Positions 16,896-27,430 of a stretch of 61,945 nt of DNA are shown in pieces. The position numbers and the translations under genes were made by a program. The notes under the pieces were generated by a model. That model was not told the origin of the DNA, ran no database searches, and was given only the letters and a program-made list of their open reading frames with translations. Within the stretch, counting starts at the first letter, position 1. Every line of letters begins with the position of its first letter. This DNA is from Acidimicrobiaceae bacterium (lineage in GTDB: Bacteria; Actinomycetota; Acidimicrobiia; Acidimicrobiales; Aldehydirespiratoraceae), in assembly GCA_009835735.1 (NCBI GenBank), contig VXWX01000023.1, positions 1 through 61,945 on the forward strand. Reading direction: 5' to 3'.

Positions 16896-17966
16896 GTGAC
16901 GGAGCTGCCTCCGGCCGATTGGTACGTCGATCCCGAGGATTCCTCGAAGTACCGTTACTGGGACGGCTCCCACTGGACCGACCACCGCTCGCCCCGTTAC
17001 GGCACCCCCGACGAAGAGGCCGGCGTCTCCGGCGGTGCTGCCTCCCGGCATCGCAGCATTCGCGACCTGCTCGGCGGCACATGGCGGCTGATGACGCAGA
17101 ACCTGCGGCTGCTGCTCGTCATCTACGCGGTGGTGGCCGTGGTGTACCTGGCCGGCGAGGAGGCGGCGAGAAGGGGATACGACGATGTGTTCGGCGACAC
17201 ATTGGGAGCTCTGGTCGACGAAGTGGCCGCCGTAGATCCCGACGCCGACGATGAGGAATTCGACGCGCTGCTGGAGAGTCGTTGGAACGACGCAACCGAC
17301 CGCCTCGAGGGCCTGGGCTCGTCCACTCTGGCCGCGGGAATGCTCCTGATGGCGGTGGGCGCCGCGGTCGTCATCGCCATCAACATCATCGAGTTCGCCG
17401 CGTTCGGCCAAGTTGCGGTGGCTCGGCTGCGGCAGAGGCAGATGAGCGCATCCGGCGCGCTGCGGGCCGGCCTCAAGCGCTTGTTGCGCATCGCCGGAGT
17501 GGGCCTGATGCTGCTGGTGATGTTCTGCGCCGCGCTGATGGTGGTATCTCTGGTGGCGGGACTGCTCAGCTTGGCGTCGGGTGCGCTTGCAGTGGTGCTG
17601 GGAGCAGCGATGTGTCTGGTGGTGATAGCGGTCGCCGCACCACTGGCGCTTCTCACCCTGATGACTGCCGCCGTCGGCCCTGCCGAGCCGTCGATGCGTT
17701 ATGCACGCGCCCTGCTCAGGAGCGCCTATTGGGCGACCCTGGGCCGCATGGTATTGATTTTCGTCCTGTCGCTCGCGGCTACCGTCCCGGTGCTGGTCGT
17801 CGCGGAGCTCATCGGGCTGTTCAACAACGTTCTCGCACGGGTGACCCTCGTCGGGTTGGGCGTGTTCCCCGAAATGTTGAGCACCATCGCCTTCTTCACC
17901 GTCTACCACGACCTAGGCGGCCAGCACGCCGACATCGCTGAGCCCGCCGCCTCCCCGGCGGACTAG
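16896..17966 (+). CDS. DUF2510-containing multi-span membrane protein
   Basis: 356 residues. The N-terminus (about 5-35) is a DUF2510 domain, ADWYVDPEDSSKYRYWDGSHW, common at N-termini of actinobacterial membrane proteins. Hydrophobic spans follow: RLLLVIYAVVAVVYLAG, LLMAVGAAVVIAINII, a long stretch at about 205-275, and VLIFVLSLAATVPVLVV. GTG 16896 is taken as start because the domain begins immediately after it. Function is unknown. Its TAG overlaps the helicase stop on the other strand within the same CTAG. Confidence 0.8.
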   Translation: MTELPPADWYVDPEDSSKYRYWDGSHWTDHRSPRYGTPDEEAGVSGGAASRHRSIRDLLGGTWRLMTQNLRLLLVIYAVVAVVYLAGEEAARRGYDDVFGDTLGALVDEVAAVDPDADDEEFDALLESRWNDATDRLEGLGSSTLAAGMLLMAVGAAVVIAINIIEFAAFGQVAVARLRQRQMSASGALRAGLKRLLRIAGVGLMLLVMFCAALMVVSLVAGLLSLASGALAVVLGAAMCLVVIAVAAPLALLTLMTAAVGPAEPSMRYARALLRSAYWATLGRMVLIFVLSLAATVPVLVVAELIGLFNNVLARVTLVGLGVFPEMLSTIAFFTVYHDLGGQHADIAEPAASPAD

Positions 17967-20752
17967 GGAGCCTCCGGTACGGCCAGCAGGGACTTGAGGG
18001 CCTCGCCGTAGGCGGCAAGCTTGGCTGGGCCGATGCCGGGCACGGCCAGCAGGGCCTCGTCGGTGGCGGGTCGCCGGCGGGCCAGCTCGCGCAGGGTGGC
18101 ATCGGAGAAGACCACGAAGGCCGGCACGTCGTCAGCCTTGCTTCGCGCCAGGCGCCACTGGCGCAAGCGTTCGAACATCTCGGCGGCCTCGGGCTCGGCT
18201 GCGACGTCGATGGGCGGGCTCTTGGACTTCGATGACCGGCTCGGCGCCTCCCGGTCATCGGCCGGCGCGGGCGCAGCGGCCTTCGCCAATGCGCGGCGCT
18301 GAGGGCGGGCACGGTCTTCTGTGGGCAAGCCCGCTGGTTCCAGCTTGGAGCGCCAGGACATCTCGGTGACGAAGGGCGACTTCGGGCCGTCGGCGACGAT
18401 CAGGACCGACTCCGAGCCGCGGGTCATGGCGACATGAAAGACGCGGCGCTCCTCCTCAAGGTCGCTGGCCAGCCGGTGCGGCATCAGGCCCTCGGTGGCC
18501 GACAGGACGATCACGTGGGGCCACTCCAGGCCCTTGACCCGGTGCACGGTGGCCAGGCGCACACCCCGGCCCCACGACGGCCGGCCGAGCCGCGGGTCGC
18601 CCTCGTCGCCCTCAGCCCGGCCGTCGGTCAGCCGGACCCGCAGCCAGTCCTCGAACGCAGCTGGGTCAACGCAGTGCGGCGCCACCGACATCAGGGCTCG
18701 TAGGTCGTCGCCGTGGGCCGAGCGGTCCACCGACCGGCGAGAGGCGTCGAGCCGCTCATCGAGGCTGGTGCCGAGTTGTGTCCCGTCCCGTACCGCCTCC
18801 AGCAGGCGCAGCGTGTCGGCGCCTTCGCGGGCCATGTCGCTGAGGCGTTCCACGTCGTCGGCGAAGTCCTCCACCCGTTCTGAGGTCCGCTCGTCGGAGA
18901 TGCGGCCAGCCAGCCGGCGCAGAGCTCCCACGTTGCGCTGCTCGGCTATCCATTCGACCACCCTCGGAGAGATGCCTCGCGGCGGGCGACGGGCCGCGGT
19001 GGCCAGCGCGGCCGCTGGCAGCTGGGCCGCTCCGGCAGTGGCCAGCCGGAGCCACGCCAGCGCGGCGGCCACGCCGGTGCGCTCCAGGAACCACGGCCCG
19101 ACCGGCGCCATGCAGTCGATTCCGGCTTCCGACAGCAGGATCTGCGGGGCCAGCAGCGTGCTGTTGACCCTGGTGAGCACCGCTATGTCTCTCGCTTCGA
19201 CGCCACCGGCGATGAGGGCTCTGACCCTCTCGACAACAGCCGAGCCGCCATCGTGCACGGCTCTCACGTCGACCTGGCGGTCGTCCGACGCAGACGGGTG
19301 ACCCAGACGGGGCTCGATGTCCTTGGCGATGCGGTGCCGGTTGTGCGACAGCAGGTTGGAGGCGGCCTCCACCACATCGGGCGGACAGCGGTAGTTGATT
19401 CCGAGCAGGTGGCGGTCCGCGCCCGGGAAGAAGCGCTCGTACTCGATCAGCCAGCGGGGCGACGCACCCGAGTAGCCGTAGATGGTCTGGTCGTCGTCGC
19501 CCACCCCGAACACGTCGGCTCTCGGTCCGGCCAGCAGGCGGATCATCAACAGGTGCGCCGGAGTGAGGTCCTGGAACTCGTCCACCAGCAGCACGCCGCA
19601 CACCCGGCGGGCCGCGGCCCGGGCGGCCGGATCGGTGAGCAGCACCTCTATGGCCCGGACGATCTGGTGGTCGAAGTCGACGACGCCGCGCTCGTCCAGC
19701 GCCTCGGCGTAGGCCGGCGCCAACTCGGCAAGTCCCTCTACGTCGGGGGCGTAGTCCCGCTCTACCTCGGCCGGGTCTCGCAGCCCGAGGCGGGATGCGC
19801 TGAGCGCCTCCACCCACGGAGCCAGCGGGTCGGTCATGGCTCGCCTGCGCCTGCGGGGAGCCCGCTCCCCTACCAAGCCGTGAAGCAGGTCCCGAACCTC
19901 CCGCTCGCCTATGACCTCCACCCGGTCGTGGGCTGCGGGCCGGGCGAATCGCACGGCGCCGTTGCACACGGCCAGCGCCAGGCTGTTGAGCGTGCGCACC
20001 TCCAGACCGGGAAGGTCGGCGGTGCGCTCCTGCATCTCGGCCCGAGCCCGCACGTTGTAGGCGACCAGGCACACCGCGCCCGGGGCCACGCCCAGGTCCC
20101 GCACCAGCCAACGGGCCCGCTCGGTGAGAACCCGGGTCTTGCCCGACCCGGCCGGGGCCACGATGCAGGCACCACCCCCGAGATGGCCCACGGCACGCCG
20201 CTGGTCGGGCGCCAGATCGGCGTCGGGCTCGCAGTGCCGCAGGGGCGTGAGATCACCCGCAGCCAGATTGGCGGCCGGAATCAGGGCAGCGCCGTGCAGT
20301 TCCGAGGCATCGCAAGCATCCAAGGGACCACCGTCGCACCAGGCAGGACCGGTCTCGGGCGACACGATGTCGCCTGGCTCCCCGGGCGCCGCAGGGCGAG
20401 CGCCGAGCGCCAGAGCCCGCTCGAGCGGACCGAAGCTGACCCGGCCCGGTTGGCGTGCATCCACTGCGTCGGCGGTCAGCAGGTGATGCCAGACCTCCTC
20501 GGTGAGAGTGGTTCCGGCTTGAAGACTCCACCAGGGTGCGTCCAGCGTCGGGTCGGCATCGGGAAGCGGGCCGTGCACTTCGATGACCAGCCGCTCGCGG
20601 TTGCTCCAGGCGGCCCGGAGGCGGCGGCCGGCTTCGGGGTCGGGAGCTTCCGTATGCACTGCCAGCCGCGGTGCCTGGGCCCAAGGCTCGGGCGCCGGCT
20701 GACCTGGAGACACGAGCACGCTGCGGCCCAGGCAGTCGGGCCCCGATGGCAT
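17963..20752 (-). CDS. UvrD/Rep-family ATP-dependent DNA helicase with C-terminal HRDC-like domain
   Basis: Superfamily 1 3'-5' DNA helicase for repair or replication restart, about 929 residues. A non-helicase N-terminal region of about 190 residues precedes the core. Walker A is APAGSGKTRVLTERA (about residue 203), Walker B is LLVDEFQDLTPAHL, then GDDDQTIYGYSGA, INYRCPPDVV, TVHRVKGLEWPHVIV and the C-terminal HVAMTRGSE. The last 75 residues (LRELARRRPATDEALLAVPGIGPAKLAAYG) form an HRDC-like fold, as in mycobacterial UvrD2. ATG 20752 overlaps the upstream TGA; GTG 20755 is also possible. Confidence 0.9.
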   Translation of the reverse strand: MPSGPDCLGRSVLVSPGQPAPEPWAQAPRLAVHTEAPDPEAGRRLRAAWSNRERLVIEVHGPLPDADPTLDAPWWSLQAGTTLTEEVWHHLLTADAVDARQPGRVSFGPLERALALGARPAAPGEPGDIVSPETGPAWCDGGPLDACDASELHGAALIPAANLAAGDLTPLRHCEPDADLAPDQRRAVGHLGGGACIVAPAGSGKTRVLTERARWLVRDLGVAPGAVCLVAYNVRARAEMQERTADLPGLEVRTLNSLALAVCNGAVRFARPAAHDRVEVIGEREVRDLLHGLVGERAPRRRRRAMTDPLAPWVEALSASRLGLRDPAEVERDYAPDVEGLAELAPAYAEALDERGVVDFDHQIVRAIEVLLTDPAARAAARRVCGVLLVDEFQDLTPAHLLMIRLLAGPRADVFGVGDDDQTIYGYSGASPRWLIEYERFFPGADRHLLGINYRCPPDVVEAASNLLSHNRHRIAKDIEPRLGHPSASDDRQVDVRAVHDGGSAVVERVRALIAGGVEARDIAVLTRVNSTLLAPQILLSEAGIDCMAPVGPWFLERTGVAAALAWLRLATAGAAQLPAAALATAARRPPRGISPRVVEWIAEQRNVGALRRLAGRISDERTSERVEDFADDVERLSDMAREGADTLRLLEAVRDGTQLGTSLDERLDASRRSVDRSAHGDDLRALMSVAPHCVDPAAFEDWLRVRLTDGRAEGDEGDPRLGRPSWGRGVRLATVHRVKGLEWPHVIVLSATEGLMPHRLASDLEEERRVFHVAMTRGSESVLIVADGPKSPFVTEMSWRSKLEPAGLPTEDRARPQRRALAKAAAPAPADDREAPSRSSKSKSPPIDVAAEPEAAEMFERLRQWRLARSKADDVPAFVVFSDATLRELARRRPATDEALLAVPGIGPAKLAAYGEALKSLLAVPEAP

Positions 20753-21546
20753 CACGGCGCGTTAGCCACGCCGAGGCGGCTCATCGCCTCAAGAACCCGG
20801 TCGGGGCGGTGGCAGCGGCCGTAGTCGAAGCCGGCCCTGATGCAGATCTCCAGCAGCTCGTCGTGCTGATCGGTCTCCTTCCACGGCAACGGCAAGTAGA
20901 CCGGCAGTCCGAAGGCCCGCAGCGCATCAAGGTTCTCGTAGACCCGCTTCTGGTACCGGTAGCGGTCGGCCCACTCCCAGTCGGGCGGGCCGAAGCCGGT
21001 GCCGGGGTCAAGGATGAGACGGCTGCGCTCGACGCCCGCTCGCTCCCAGCTGTGCAGCGAGCGCTCGAACCATCCGCAGATCACCTCGACCGGATCGCCG
21101 ATCACATGCCTGGATGCCTTGGGGTCGGCACCCCACACGAACGGCGCCACCACCGGCACATCGTGCTCGGCGGCGAGTCGCACCATGGCCGGGTCCTGGA
21201 GCCCGTCCGCCGCGTTGATCATGGTGGCGCCGCAACCAAGAGCCCGTCGTATGATCTCCGGCTGCCACGAGTCCACGGAGAGCTGCGCCCCGCGTGACGC
21301 GCACAGCTCAGCCAGCGCCTGGACCTTGCCGTCGAGTCGCTGCCACTCGGCCTCGACGTCCACCCGGTCGGCGAACTGCGTTGAGCCCGCACCGCCGAGG
21401 TCGATCCCCACGCAGCCCTGGTCGAGCAGCTCGACGGCCCGGGCCACCGCGCTCTCGAGGGTCGTGGCGACCGAGAAGTCAGCCAGCGAATCCGGCGAGG
21501 CATTCACGACACCGTGAAGCCTCATGGCCGGTGCGGGATCCACCAC
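20752..21546 (-). CDS. Dihydropteroate synthase-like pterin-binding protein
   Basis: 264-residue TIM-barrel protein related to dihydropteroate synthase, which joins p-aminobenzoate to a pterin in folate synthesis. It shows GVVNASPDSLADF, IDLGGAGSTQF, SVDSWQPEIIRRAL, GATMINAADGL and DPGTGFGPPDWEW. Several canonical residues differ: GGESTRP-like is GGAGSTQ, and MIND is MINA. It may therefore be a FolP2-like paralogue, not the folate enzyme. It is coupled to the helicase, and a pterin dehydratase gene lies 79 bp upstream, keeping a pterin theme. Confidence 0.75.
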   Translation of the reverse strand: MVDPAPAMRLHGVVNASPDSLADFSVATTLESAVARAVELLDQGCVGIDLGGAGSTQFADRVDVEAEWQRLDGKVQALAELCASRGAQLSVDSWQPEIIRRALGCGATMINAADGLQDPAMVRLAAEHDVPVVAPFVWGADPKASRHVIGDPVEVICGWFERSLHSWERAGVERSRLILDPGTGFGPPDWEWADRYRYQKRVYENLDALRAFGLPVYLPLPWKETDQHDELLEICIRAGFDYGRCHRPDRVLEAMSRLGVANAP

Positions 21547-21625
21547 GCCCGGCAGTGTCGCACGACGCCGCAGTCATACCACCCCGGCGCTTCGTTCGGT
21601 GAGCCGGACTGAGTCGCTCAGGGTC

Positions 21626-21916
21626 CTAGCCGCCGGCCGCGTCGACGCGCTCAATGAAGTCGCGGTCGCGGGCTGAGAGGCCGCCCACATCGTGGCTGGT
21701 GATGGCCAGTTCCACCTTGTTGTAGACGTTGGACCACTCGGGGTGATGGAAGAGCCGCTCGGCGATGAGCGCAACATGGGCCATGAATGCGAACGCGGCC
21801 CGGAAGTCGGCGAACTGATACGAGCGGCGCAACACGTTGCCGTCGCGGCGCCATTCGGGATGAGCGGCCAGCACCTCCGCGATCTCATCCTCGGTCAGCA
21901 GGTCGTCGTTGCTCAT
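21626..21916 (-). CDS. phhB: Pterin-4a-carbinolamine dehydratase family protein
   Basis: 96 residues, full length for the family. The signature [19 protein letters not shown] contains the active-site histidine pair and the later histidine, followed by [16 protein letters not shown]. Members dehydrate 4a-hydroxytetrahydropterin in recycling after aromatic hydroxylation, or act as moonlighting pterin proteins. No aromatic amino acid hydroxylase is nearby. The next gene on this strand is a DHPS-like pterin protein. Confidence 0.9.
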   Translation of the reverse strand: MSNDDLLTEDEIAEVLAAHPEWRRDGNVLRRSYQFADFRAAFAFMAHVALIAERLFHHPEWSNVYNKVELAITSHDVGGLSARDRDFIERVDAAGG

Positions 21917-21947
21917 GGTCCCCGATGCTACGCCTGACCGGTGCGGC

Positions 21948-22751
21948 TCAGGTCAGCAGGTCGGCGAACGGGTCTCCGAAGGGGTCGGTGAAGGGGGTGG
22001 CTCCCGCGTCCGGGTCCGGCTGCGGGGCGGTCCCCGTCCAGCGCTCGTAGCCCTCGGCCTCCAGCTCGTCGGCCAACTCGGATCCGCCGGACTCCTGTAT
22101 GCGGCCGCCGGCGAACACATGCACCGAATCGGGCCGGAGATGAGCGAAGACCCGGCTGTAGTGGGTTATGGCGAGCACGCCGAGACCATCATGCTCGGTG
22201 GCTTCCTCGATGCGGCCGGCTACGAGCCTCAACGCGTCCACATCAAGGCCGGAGTCGAGCTCGTCGATCACCGCGAAAGCCGGCTTCAGCACGCCGAGCT
22301 GCAGGGCCTCGTTGCGCTTGCGCTCCCCTCCCGAGAGATCCACATTCACCGGGCGCTGGAGGAACTGCTCGTCCAGGCCGATGCGGCCGGCTTCGGAACG
22401 CATCTGCTCGGCGACAGCGGCACCCTCGGGGGTGCACACCGACTCGGTGAGCATGTCGAGCAGCGAGACGCCCGGAACCTCGGTGGGATACTGCATGGCC
22501 AGGAACAGGCCCGCCTCGGCCCGCCGCCACGCGGGCATTCCCAGCAGTTCCGTGCCGTCGAGGCGGACGGAGCCGTCGAGCACGTCGTAGCCGCCCCGCC
22601 CGGCGATCACGTGGGCCAGGGTCGACTTTCCCGACCCGTTGGGTCCCATCACCGCGTGCACCTCGCCCGCGGCTACCTCCAGGTCGACGCCGGCCAGGAT
22701 CTCTCGGCCGGCTACCGAGGCCCGCAGGCCCTCGATCACGAGGGTGCTCAC
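21948..22751 (-). CDS. sufC: Fe-S cluster assembly ATPase SufC (copy 2)
   Basis: 267-residue SufC paralogue with Walker [23 protein letters not shown], signature [11 protein letters not shown] and Walker [17 protein letters not shown]. The usual DET in Walker B is DEL here. A C-terminal tail of about 30 residues ([19 protein letters not shown]) has no counterpart in copy 1. GTG 22751 overlaps the Rieske gene stop (GTGA). Because it sits behind sufB and sufD, this copy is the likelier partner of the SufBD scaffold. Confidence 0.92.
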   Translation of the reverse strand: MSTLVIEGLRASVAGREILAGVDLEVAAGEVHAVMGPNGSGKSTLAHVIAGRGGYDVLDGSVRLDGTELLGMPAWRRAEAGLFLAMQYPTEVPGVSLLDMLTESVCTPEGAAVAEQMRSEAGRIGLDEQFLQRPVNVDLSGGERKRNEALQLGVLKPAFAVIDELDSGLDVDALRLVAGRIEEATEHDGLGVLAITHYSRVFAHLRPDSVHVFAGGRIQESGGSELADELEAEGYERWTGTAPQPDPDAGATPFTDPFGDPFADLLT

Positions 22752-23086
22752 GAAGCGTCCCCACCCGAGCCCGCGTCGAGCTTCAGCACGACCATGCCGT
22801 CCGCCACCGACACCTCGTAGGTGGGCACGGCCCGGGTGGCCGGCAGCGACAATGGCTCACCGGTCTCCAGATCGAACATGGCCCCGTGGGCCACGCACTC
22901 GATGGCGCAATCGTCGGGCTCCACCCAGCCTTCCGACAGCGAGACTTCGGCGTGGGAGCAGGTGTCGCCGATGGCGTAGACGTCGTCGCCGATGCGCACC
23001 ACGGCGATCTCGCGGCCCTCCACCTCGACCCGCCGCGCCGAGTCGGTCTTGAGTTCGTCCAGGGGGAACAGCTCGTGGGTCGTCAT
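22748..23086 (-). CDS. Rieske [2Fe-2S] protein of the SUF operon
   Basis: Small soluble Rieske ferredoxin, 112 residues, similar to NirD/dioxygenase ferredoxins. The cluster motifs are TCSHAE (C-x-H) and CVAHGAMF (C-x-x-H), both intact. It sits between sufD and sufC2, an arrangement found in several actinobacterial SUF operons. A role as electron donor for cluster assembly or repair is inferred from position. Confidence 0.92.
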   Translation of the reverse strand: MTTHELFPLDELKTDSARRVEVEGREIAVVRIGDDVYAIGDTCSHAEVSLSEGWVEPDDCAIECVAHGAMFDLETGEPLSLPATRAVPTYEVSVADGMVVLKLDAGSGGDAS

Positions 23087-23131
23087 CGTGGAGTCTCCGA
23101 TCTTGAACAGTCTGCCTGAGCGGTCATAGCG

Positions 23132-24412
23132 TCACGCCGCGGCCTTCAACATCTGGTTGAGCTTCAGGGCCAGTGCTTCGCGGGCCGCTTCCTCCACGGC
23201 CCGAACCGGCAGTCCGTCGATCACCTCGTCGAAGAACCCGGCCACGATCAGGCGCTCGGCCGCCGGTGTCGGCACTCCACGGCTCTCCAGGTAGAAGACC
23301 TGGTCGGGATCCACCGGACCCACCGCGGAGGCATGGCTGCAGCGCACGTCGTTGTTCTCGATCTCGAGGTTGGGCACCGACTCGGCCCAGGCGTCCTCGC
23401 TGAGCTTGAGGTTGCGGTTGGTCTGGAAGGCGTTGGTGCCCCGGGCGTTGGGGCGCACCCGGATCAGCCCGGTGTACACGCTGCGGGCCGAACCGCCCAC
23501 CGCGCCCTTGTAGAGCAGGTTGGACGTGGTGTCGGGCGCGGCGTGGTCCTGGTAGGTGCGGAAGTCGAGGATCTGGTCACCTGATCCGAAGTACGCCGAC
23601 AGCAGGTCGCCGCTGGCGCCCCGGCCCACCAGGCGGGCGTCGGTCCGGGTGCGGGCATAGCCGCCGCCCAACGCGACCGACGCCGCGACGAGGGCTGCAT
23701 CTCGCTCCACCCGAGCGGTGTGGGCCGCGATCTGCCACGTCCGGTGGTCGTGCTGCTGCAGGTTCACGTAGCCGAGCCGGGCGGCCTGGCCGACATCGAG
23801 CTCGACCACGGGAACGACCAGCGCCGAACCGGCGGAGCGCTGCATGTCGAGCACTTTGGCCGACCCGTCCTGCCCGACCCTCACCACCAGTCGAGGGAAG
23901 GTGGCCGCTCCGGCCGCGCCCGCGTAGTGGCGCACCGCGATCACCCCGTCGACAACCACTCCCGCGGGGACGTCCACCAGGATGGGGCAGCCCACGAAAG
24001 CGTCGTTGAGCACGGTGAAGTAGTCGGCGGCTCCGTCGGCCACCGAGCCCAGCAACTCGGCGCCGTCGGCCGAATCGACCAGCGGTCCCACGCGGACGCC
24101 CTGCTTCGACAGTTCTTCCAGCCCCGTCGAGGCGACGATGCGACCGTCGGCAACGTCAAGGACCGCGGCGACCGCGCCGTTGGCGGCCGAGTCGACGCCG
24201 GCCCAAGTCCCGTCCGGCGGGAAGGATGCGTCCGGGCCTGCCAGCTGGTATGCGGCCAGATCGAAGTCGGCGATCGCGCTGTACCGCCACTCCTCGGCGG
24301 CCGCAGTGGGAGGATCCGCAGCCGCGAAGCGCTCAGCCGCCGCCACCCGGCGTTCCGCCAGCCAGCCGGAGCCCGGCAGGCTGCGGGCCGCGTCAGTAGT
24401 GAAGGGATGCAC
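23132..24412 (-). CDS. sufD: Fe-S cluster assembly protein SufD
   Basis: Beta-helix scaffold subunit that pairs with SufB in the SufBC2D complex, 426 residues. The C-terminal core shows DLLSAYFGSGDQILDF, YQDHAAPDTTSNLLYKGA, FQTNRNLKLSEDAWAESVPNLEI, DVRCSHASAVGPVD and YLESRGVP. The motif CSHASAVG is shared by SufD proteins. The N-terminal third is more variable. It follows the four-cysteine protein gene by 6 nt. Confidence 0.93.
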   Translation of the reverse strand: MHPFTTDAARSLPGSGWLAERRVAAAERFAAADPPTAAAEEWRYSAIADFDLAAYQLAGPDASFPPDGTWAGVDSAANGAVAAVLDVADGRIVASTGLEELSKQGVRVGPLVDSADGAELLGSVADGAADYFTVLNDAFVGCPILVDVPAGVVVDGVIAVRHYAGAAGAATFPRLVVRVGQDGSAKVLDMQRSAGSALVVPVVELDVGQAARLGYVNLQQHDHRTWQIAAHTARVERDAALVAASVALGGGYARTRTDARLVGRGASGDLLSAYFGSGDQILDFRTYQDHAAPDTTSNLLYKGAVGGSARSVYTGLIRVRPNARGTNAFQTNRNLKLSEDAWAESVPNLEIENNDVRCSHASAVGPVDPDQVFYLESRGVPTPAAERLIVAGFFDEVIDGLPVRAVEEAAREALALKLNQMLKAAA

Positions 24413-24418
24413 TCGTAG

Positions 24419-24856
24419 TCAGCCGCCGTCGCGGTACCGCCTGCGGAAGCGCTCCCCCAGCCCGCCCCCACCGGAGGAGGATCCGCGGCCGCCCTTGCCC
24501 TTCTTGCCCTTCGCCTTCGGGCCCCGGGCGCGCCGGCGCTTGCGGCGCTCGGCCTCCACCTCAGCGATCACGTCGGGAGCAGCCGCATTGACGATGTCCT
24601 CGGCCGCGTCGAGCAGGGCGCCGATGCTGTCGTCGCTGCCGAGGCTCTCGGGCTCCGGCGGGGTCTCGGGGGTGACCAGGGAGCCGTAGCTCCAGTTGAC
24701 GTCGGCCAGCCGCCGGGTGTACTTCGGGCAGTCGTCGGGACAGCGCCACGGCGCCTCTGGAGCCAGGTCGAGGTCGCACTTCCTTACCGTCTCGCCGTTG
24801 GGATAGGTGCGCGACTCGAAGTACTTGCAGTCCTGGCGCATCGGCATGACTGACAT
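24419..24856 (-). CDS. Four-cysteine basic protein inside the SUF operon
   Basis: 145 residues from ATG 24856 (in-frame ATGs also at 24847 and 24841; no clear ribosome site decides). Cys10, Cys27, Cys39 and Cys43, the last two as CPDDC, could form a metal or Fe-S site. Residues of about 50-95 are acidic, and the C-terminus is strongly basic and Gly-rich (AERRKRRRARGPKAKGKKGK). I do not recognise a named family. Its place between sufB and sufD, 6 nt from sufD, suggests a role in Fe-S assembly or regulation. A regulator of the SufR type is not supported because no winged helix is visible. Confidence 0.65.
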   Translation of the reverse strand: MSVMPMRQDCKYFESRTYPNGETVRKCDLDLAPEAPWRCPDDCPKYTRRLADVNWSYGSLVTPETPPEPESLGSDDSIGALLDAAEDIVNAAAPDVIAEVEAERRKRRRARGPKAKGKKGKGGRGSSSGGGGLGERFRRRYRDGG

Positions 24857-24903
24857 TGTGGCAGGCGGCCAGTCTTTCGCGTCGCCAACCCAGCGCGGAT
24901 CCG

Positions 24904-26307
<1,404 letters not shown>

Positions 26308-26361
26308 GGGATCTCCCGATCCGCTCGTGCTTGCATCCCAATCTATCGCGAGGAACGGCGA

Positions 26362-26880
26362 TCAGTCGATACGGCGCTGTTCGGCGCGGTAGTGGTGGCC
26401 GCGCTGGGCGTAGACCTCGGCGTTGCGCTGGTTGTGGTCGGGATCGAGCGCGTCCTCGCGGATGCGGGCGGGGGTCCCGAGCGCCATGGCCTGAGCCGGC
26501 ACCACCGTCCCACCGGTCACAGTGGCATTGGCCCCGACCAGCGCGTTGGGACCGATGCGGGCATCGTGCATCACCACGGATCCGACTCCTATCAGCGATC
26601 CGTCCAGCACGGTGCATCCCTCCAGGTGAGCCTGATGACCGATGGTGACGCCATCCCCGACAATGGTGGGGTATCTCGGCGTGCAATGGATCACCGCTGA
26701 GTCCTGCACGTTGCTGCGGGCGCCGATTCGGATCAGGCCGTCGTCTCCTCGCAGCACCGCGTAGGGCCACACCGAGGCCTCTGGACCGAGCTCGACATTC
26801 CCGATCACCACCGCCAGCGGATGAACGTAGGCGGTCGGATCGATGCTCGGCTCCAGGTCGCCAAGCGCATAGATCGCCAT
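26362..26880 (-). CDS. Gamma-carbonic anhydrase family hexapeptide-repeat protein
   Basis: Left-handed beta-helix protein, 172 residues. Metal ligand histidines occur in SAVIHCTPR and TIGHQAHLEGC, the gamma-carbonic-anhydrase pattern, embedded in hexapeptide repeats (IGNVELGPEASVWPY, VLDGSLIGVGSVVM). Catalysis of CO2 hydration is possible but unproven, because many family members lack activity. Its start codon directly abuts the flavin reductase stop (26880/26881). Confidence 0.88.
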   Translation of the reverse strand: MAIYALGDLEPSIDPTAYVHPLAVVIGNVELGPEASVWPYAVLRGDDGLIRIGARSNVQDSAVIHCTPRYPTIVGDGVTIGHQAHLEGCTVLDGSLIGVGSVVMHDARIGPNALVGANATVTGGTVVPAQAMALGTPARIREDALDPDHNQRNAEVYAQRGHHYRAEQRRID

Positions 26881-27399
26881 CTAGAGCCCCGCCACCCGGC
26901 CGTAGCTGCCCTTGAGGAAGATCAGCGGCCCGGGCGCCGGTTGGCTGTCGCCGTCGGCCGTGCCGAGGGCGACGACCCGGCCCACCACGATGTCGTGGTC
27001 ACCGGCAGAGTGGACCGCCTCGACACGGCAATCGATCCAGGCCAGGCATCCCTCGATCACCGGCGCCCCGGTGACCTCCACCCTGGTGCGCAAGCCGTTG
27101 AAGCGGTCGTCGACCTTGGTGGCGAACGTGGAGGACACGTCGGCCTGGTCATCGCCTAGAACGTTTACGCAGAAGCTGCCCACGTCGCGCATCCGGATCC
27201 ACGAGTCGGAGTCGCGACCGGGACAGAACGACACCAGGGGCGGGTCCAGCGAGACGCTGGTGAAGGATCCGATCGTCATTCCCTCGGGGCCGCCGGGACA
27301 GGCTGCGGTCACCACCGTGACGCCGGTCGGGTAGTGACCCAGCACCCGGCGGAACTCGCGGCCGTCTATGGAGTCGCTCCCGCCGCTGCTTCTCCCCAT
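26881..27399 (-). CDS. Flavin reductase family protein (FMN-binding split barrel)
   Basis: 172 residues. The pattern FRRVLGHYPTGVTVVTA, then MTIGSFTSVSLDPPLVSFC and VNVLGDDQ, and the late GDHDIVVGRV match NAD(P)H:flavin reductases that supply reduced flavin to monooxygenases. No monooxygenase is adjacent. It is divergent from the thioredoxin-fusion gene across a 31-bp gap and co-directional with the gamma-carbonic-anhydrase gene. Confidence 0.88.
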   Translation of the reverse strand: MGRSSGGSDSIDGREFRRVLGHYPTGVTVVTAACPGGPEGMTIGSFTSVSLDPPLVSFCPGRDSDSWIRMRDVGSFCVNVLGDDQADVSSTFATKVDDRFNGLRTRVEVTGAPVIEGCLAWIDCRVEAVHSAGDHDIVVGRVVALGTADGDSQPAPGPLIFLKGSYGRVAGL

Positions 27400-27430
27400 C
27401 GCATCGGGAGGCTAACAGTGGCACAATCGC

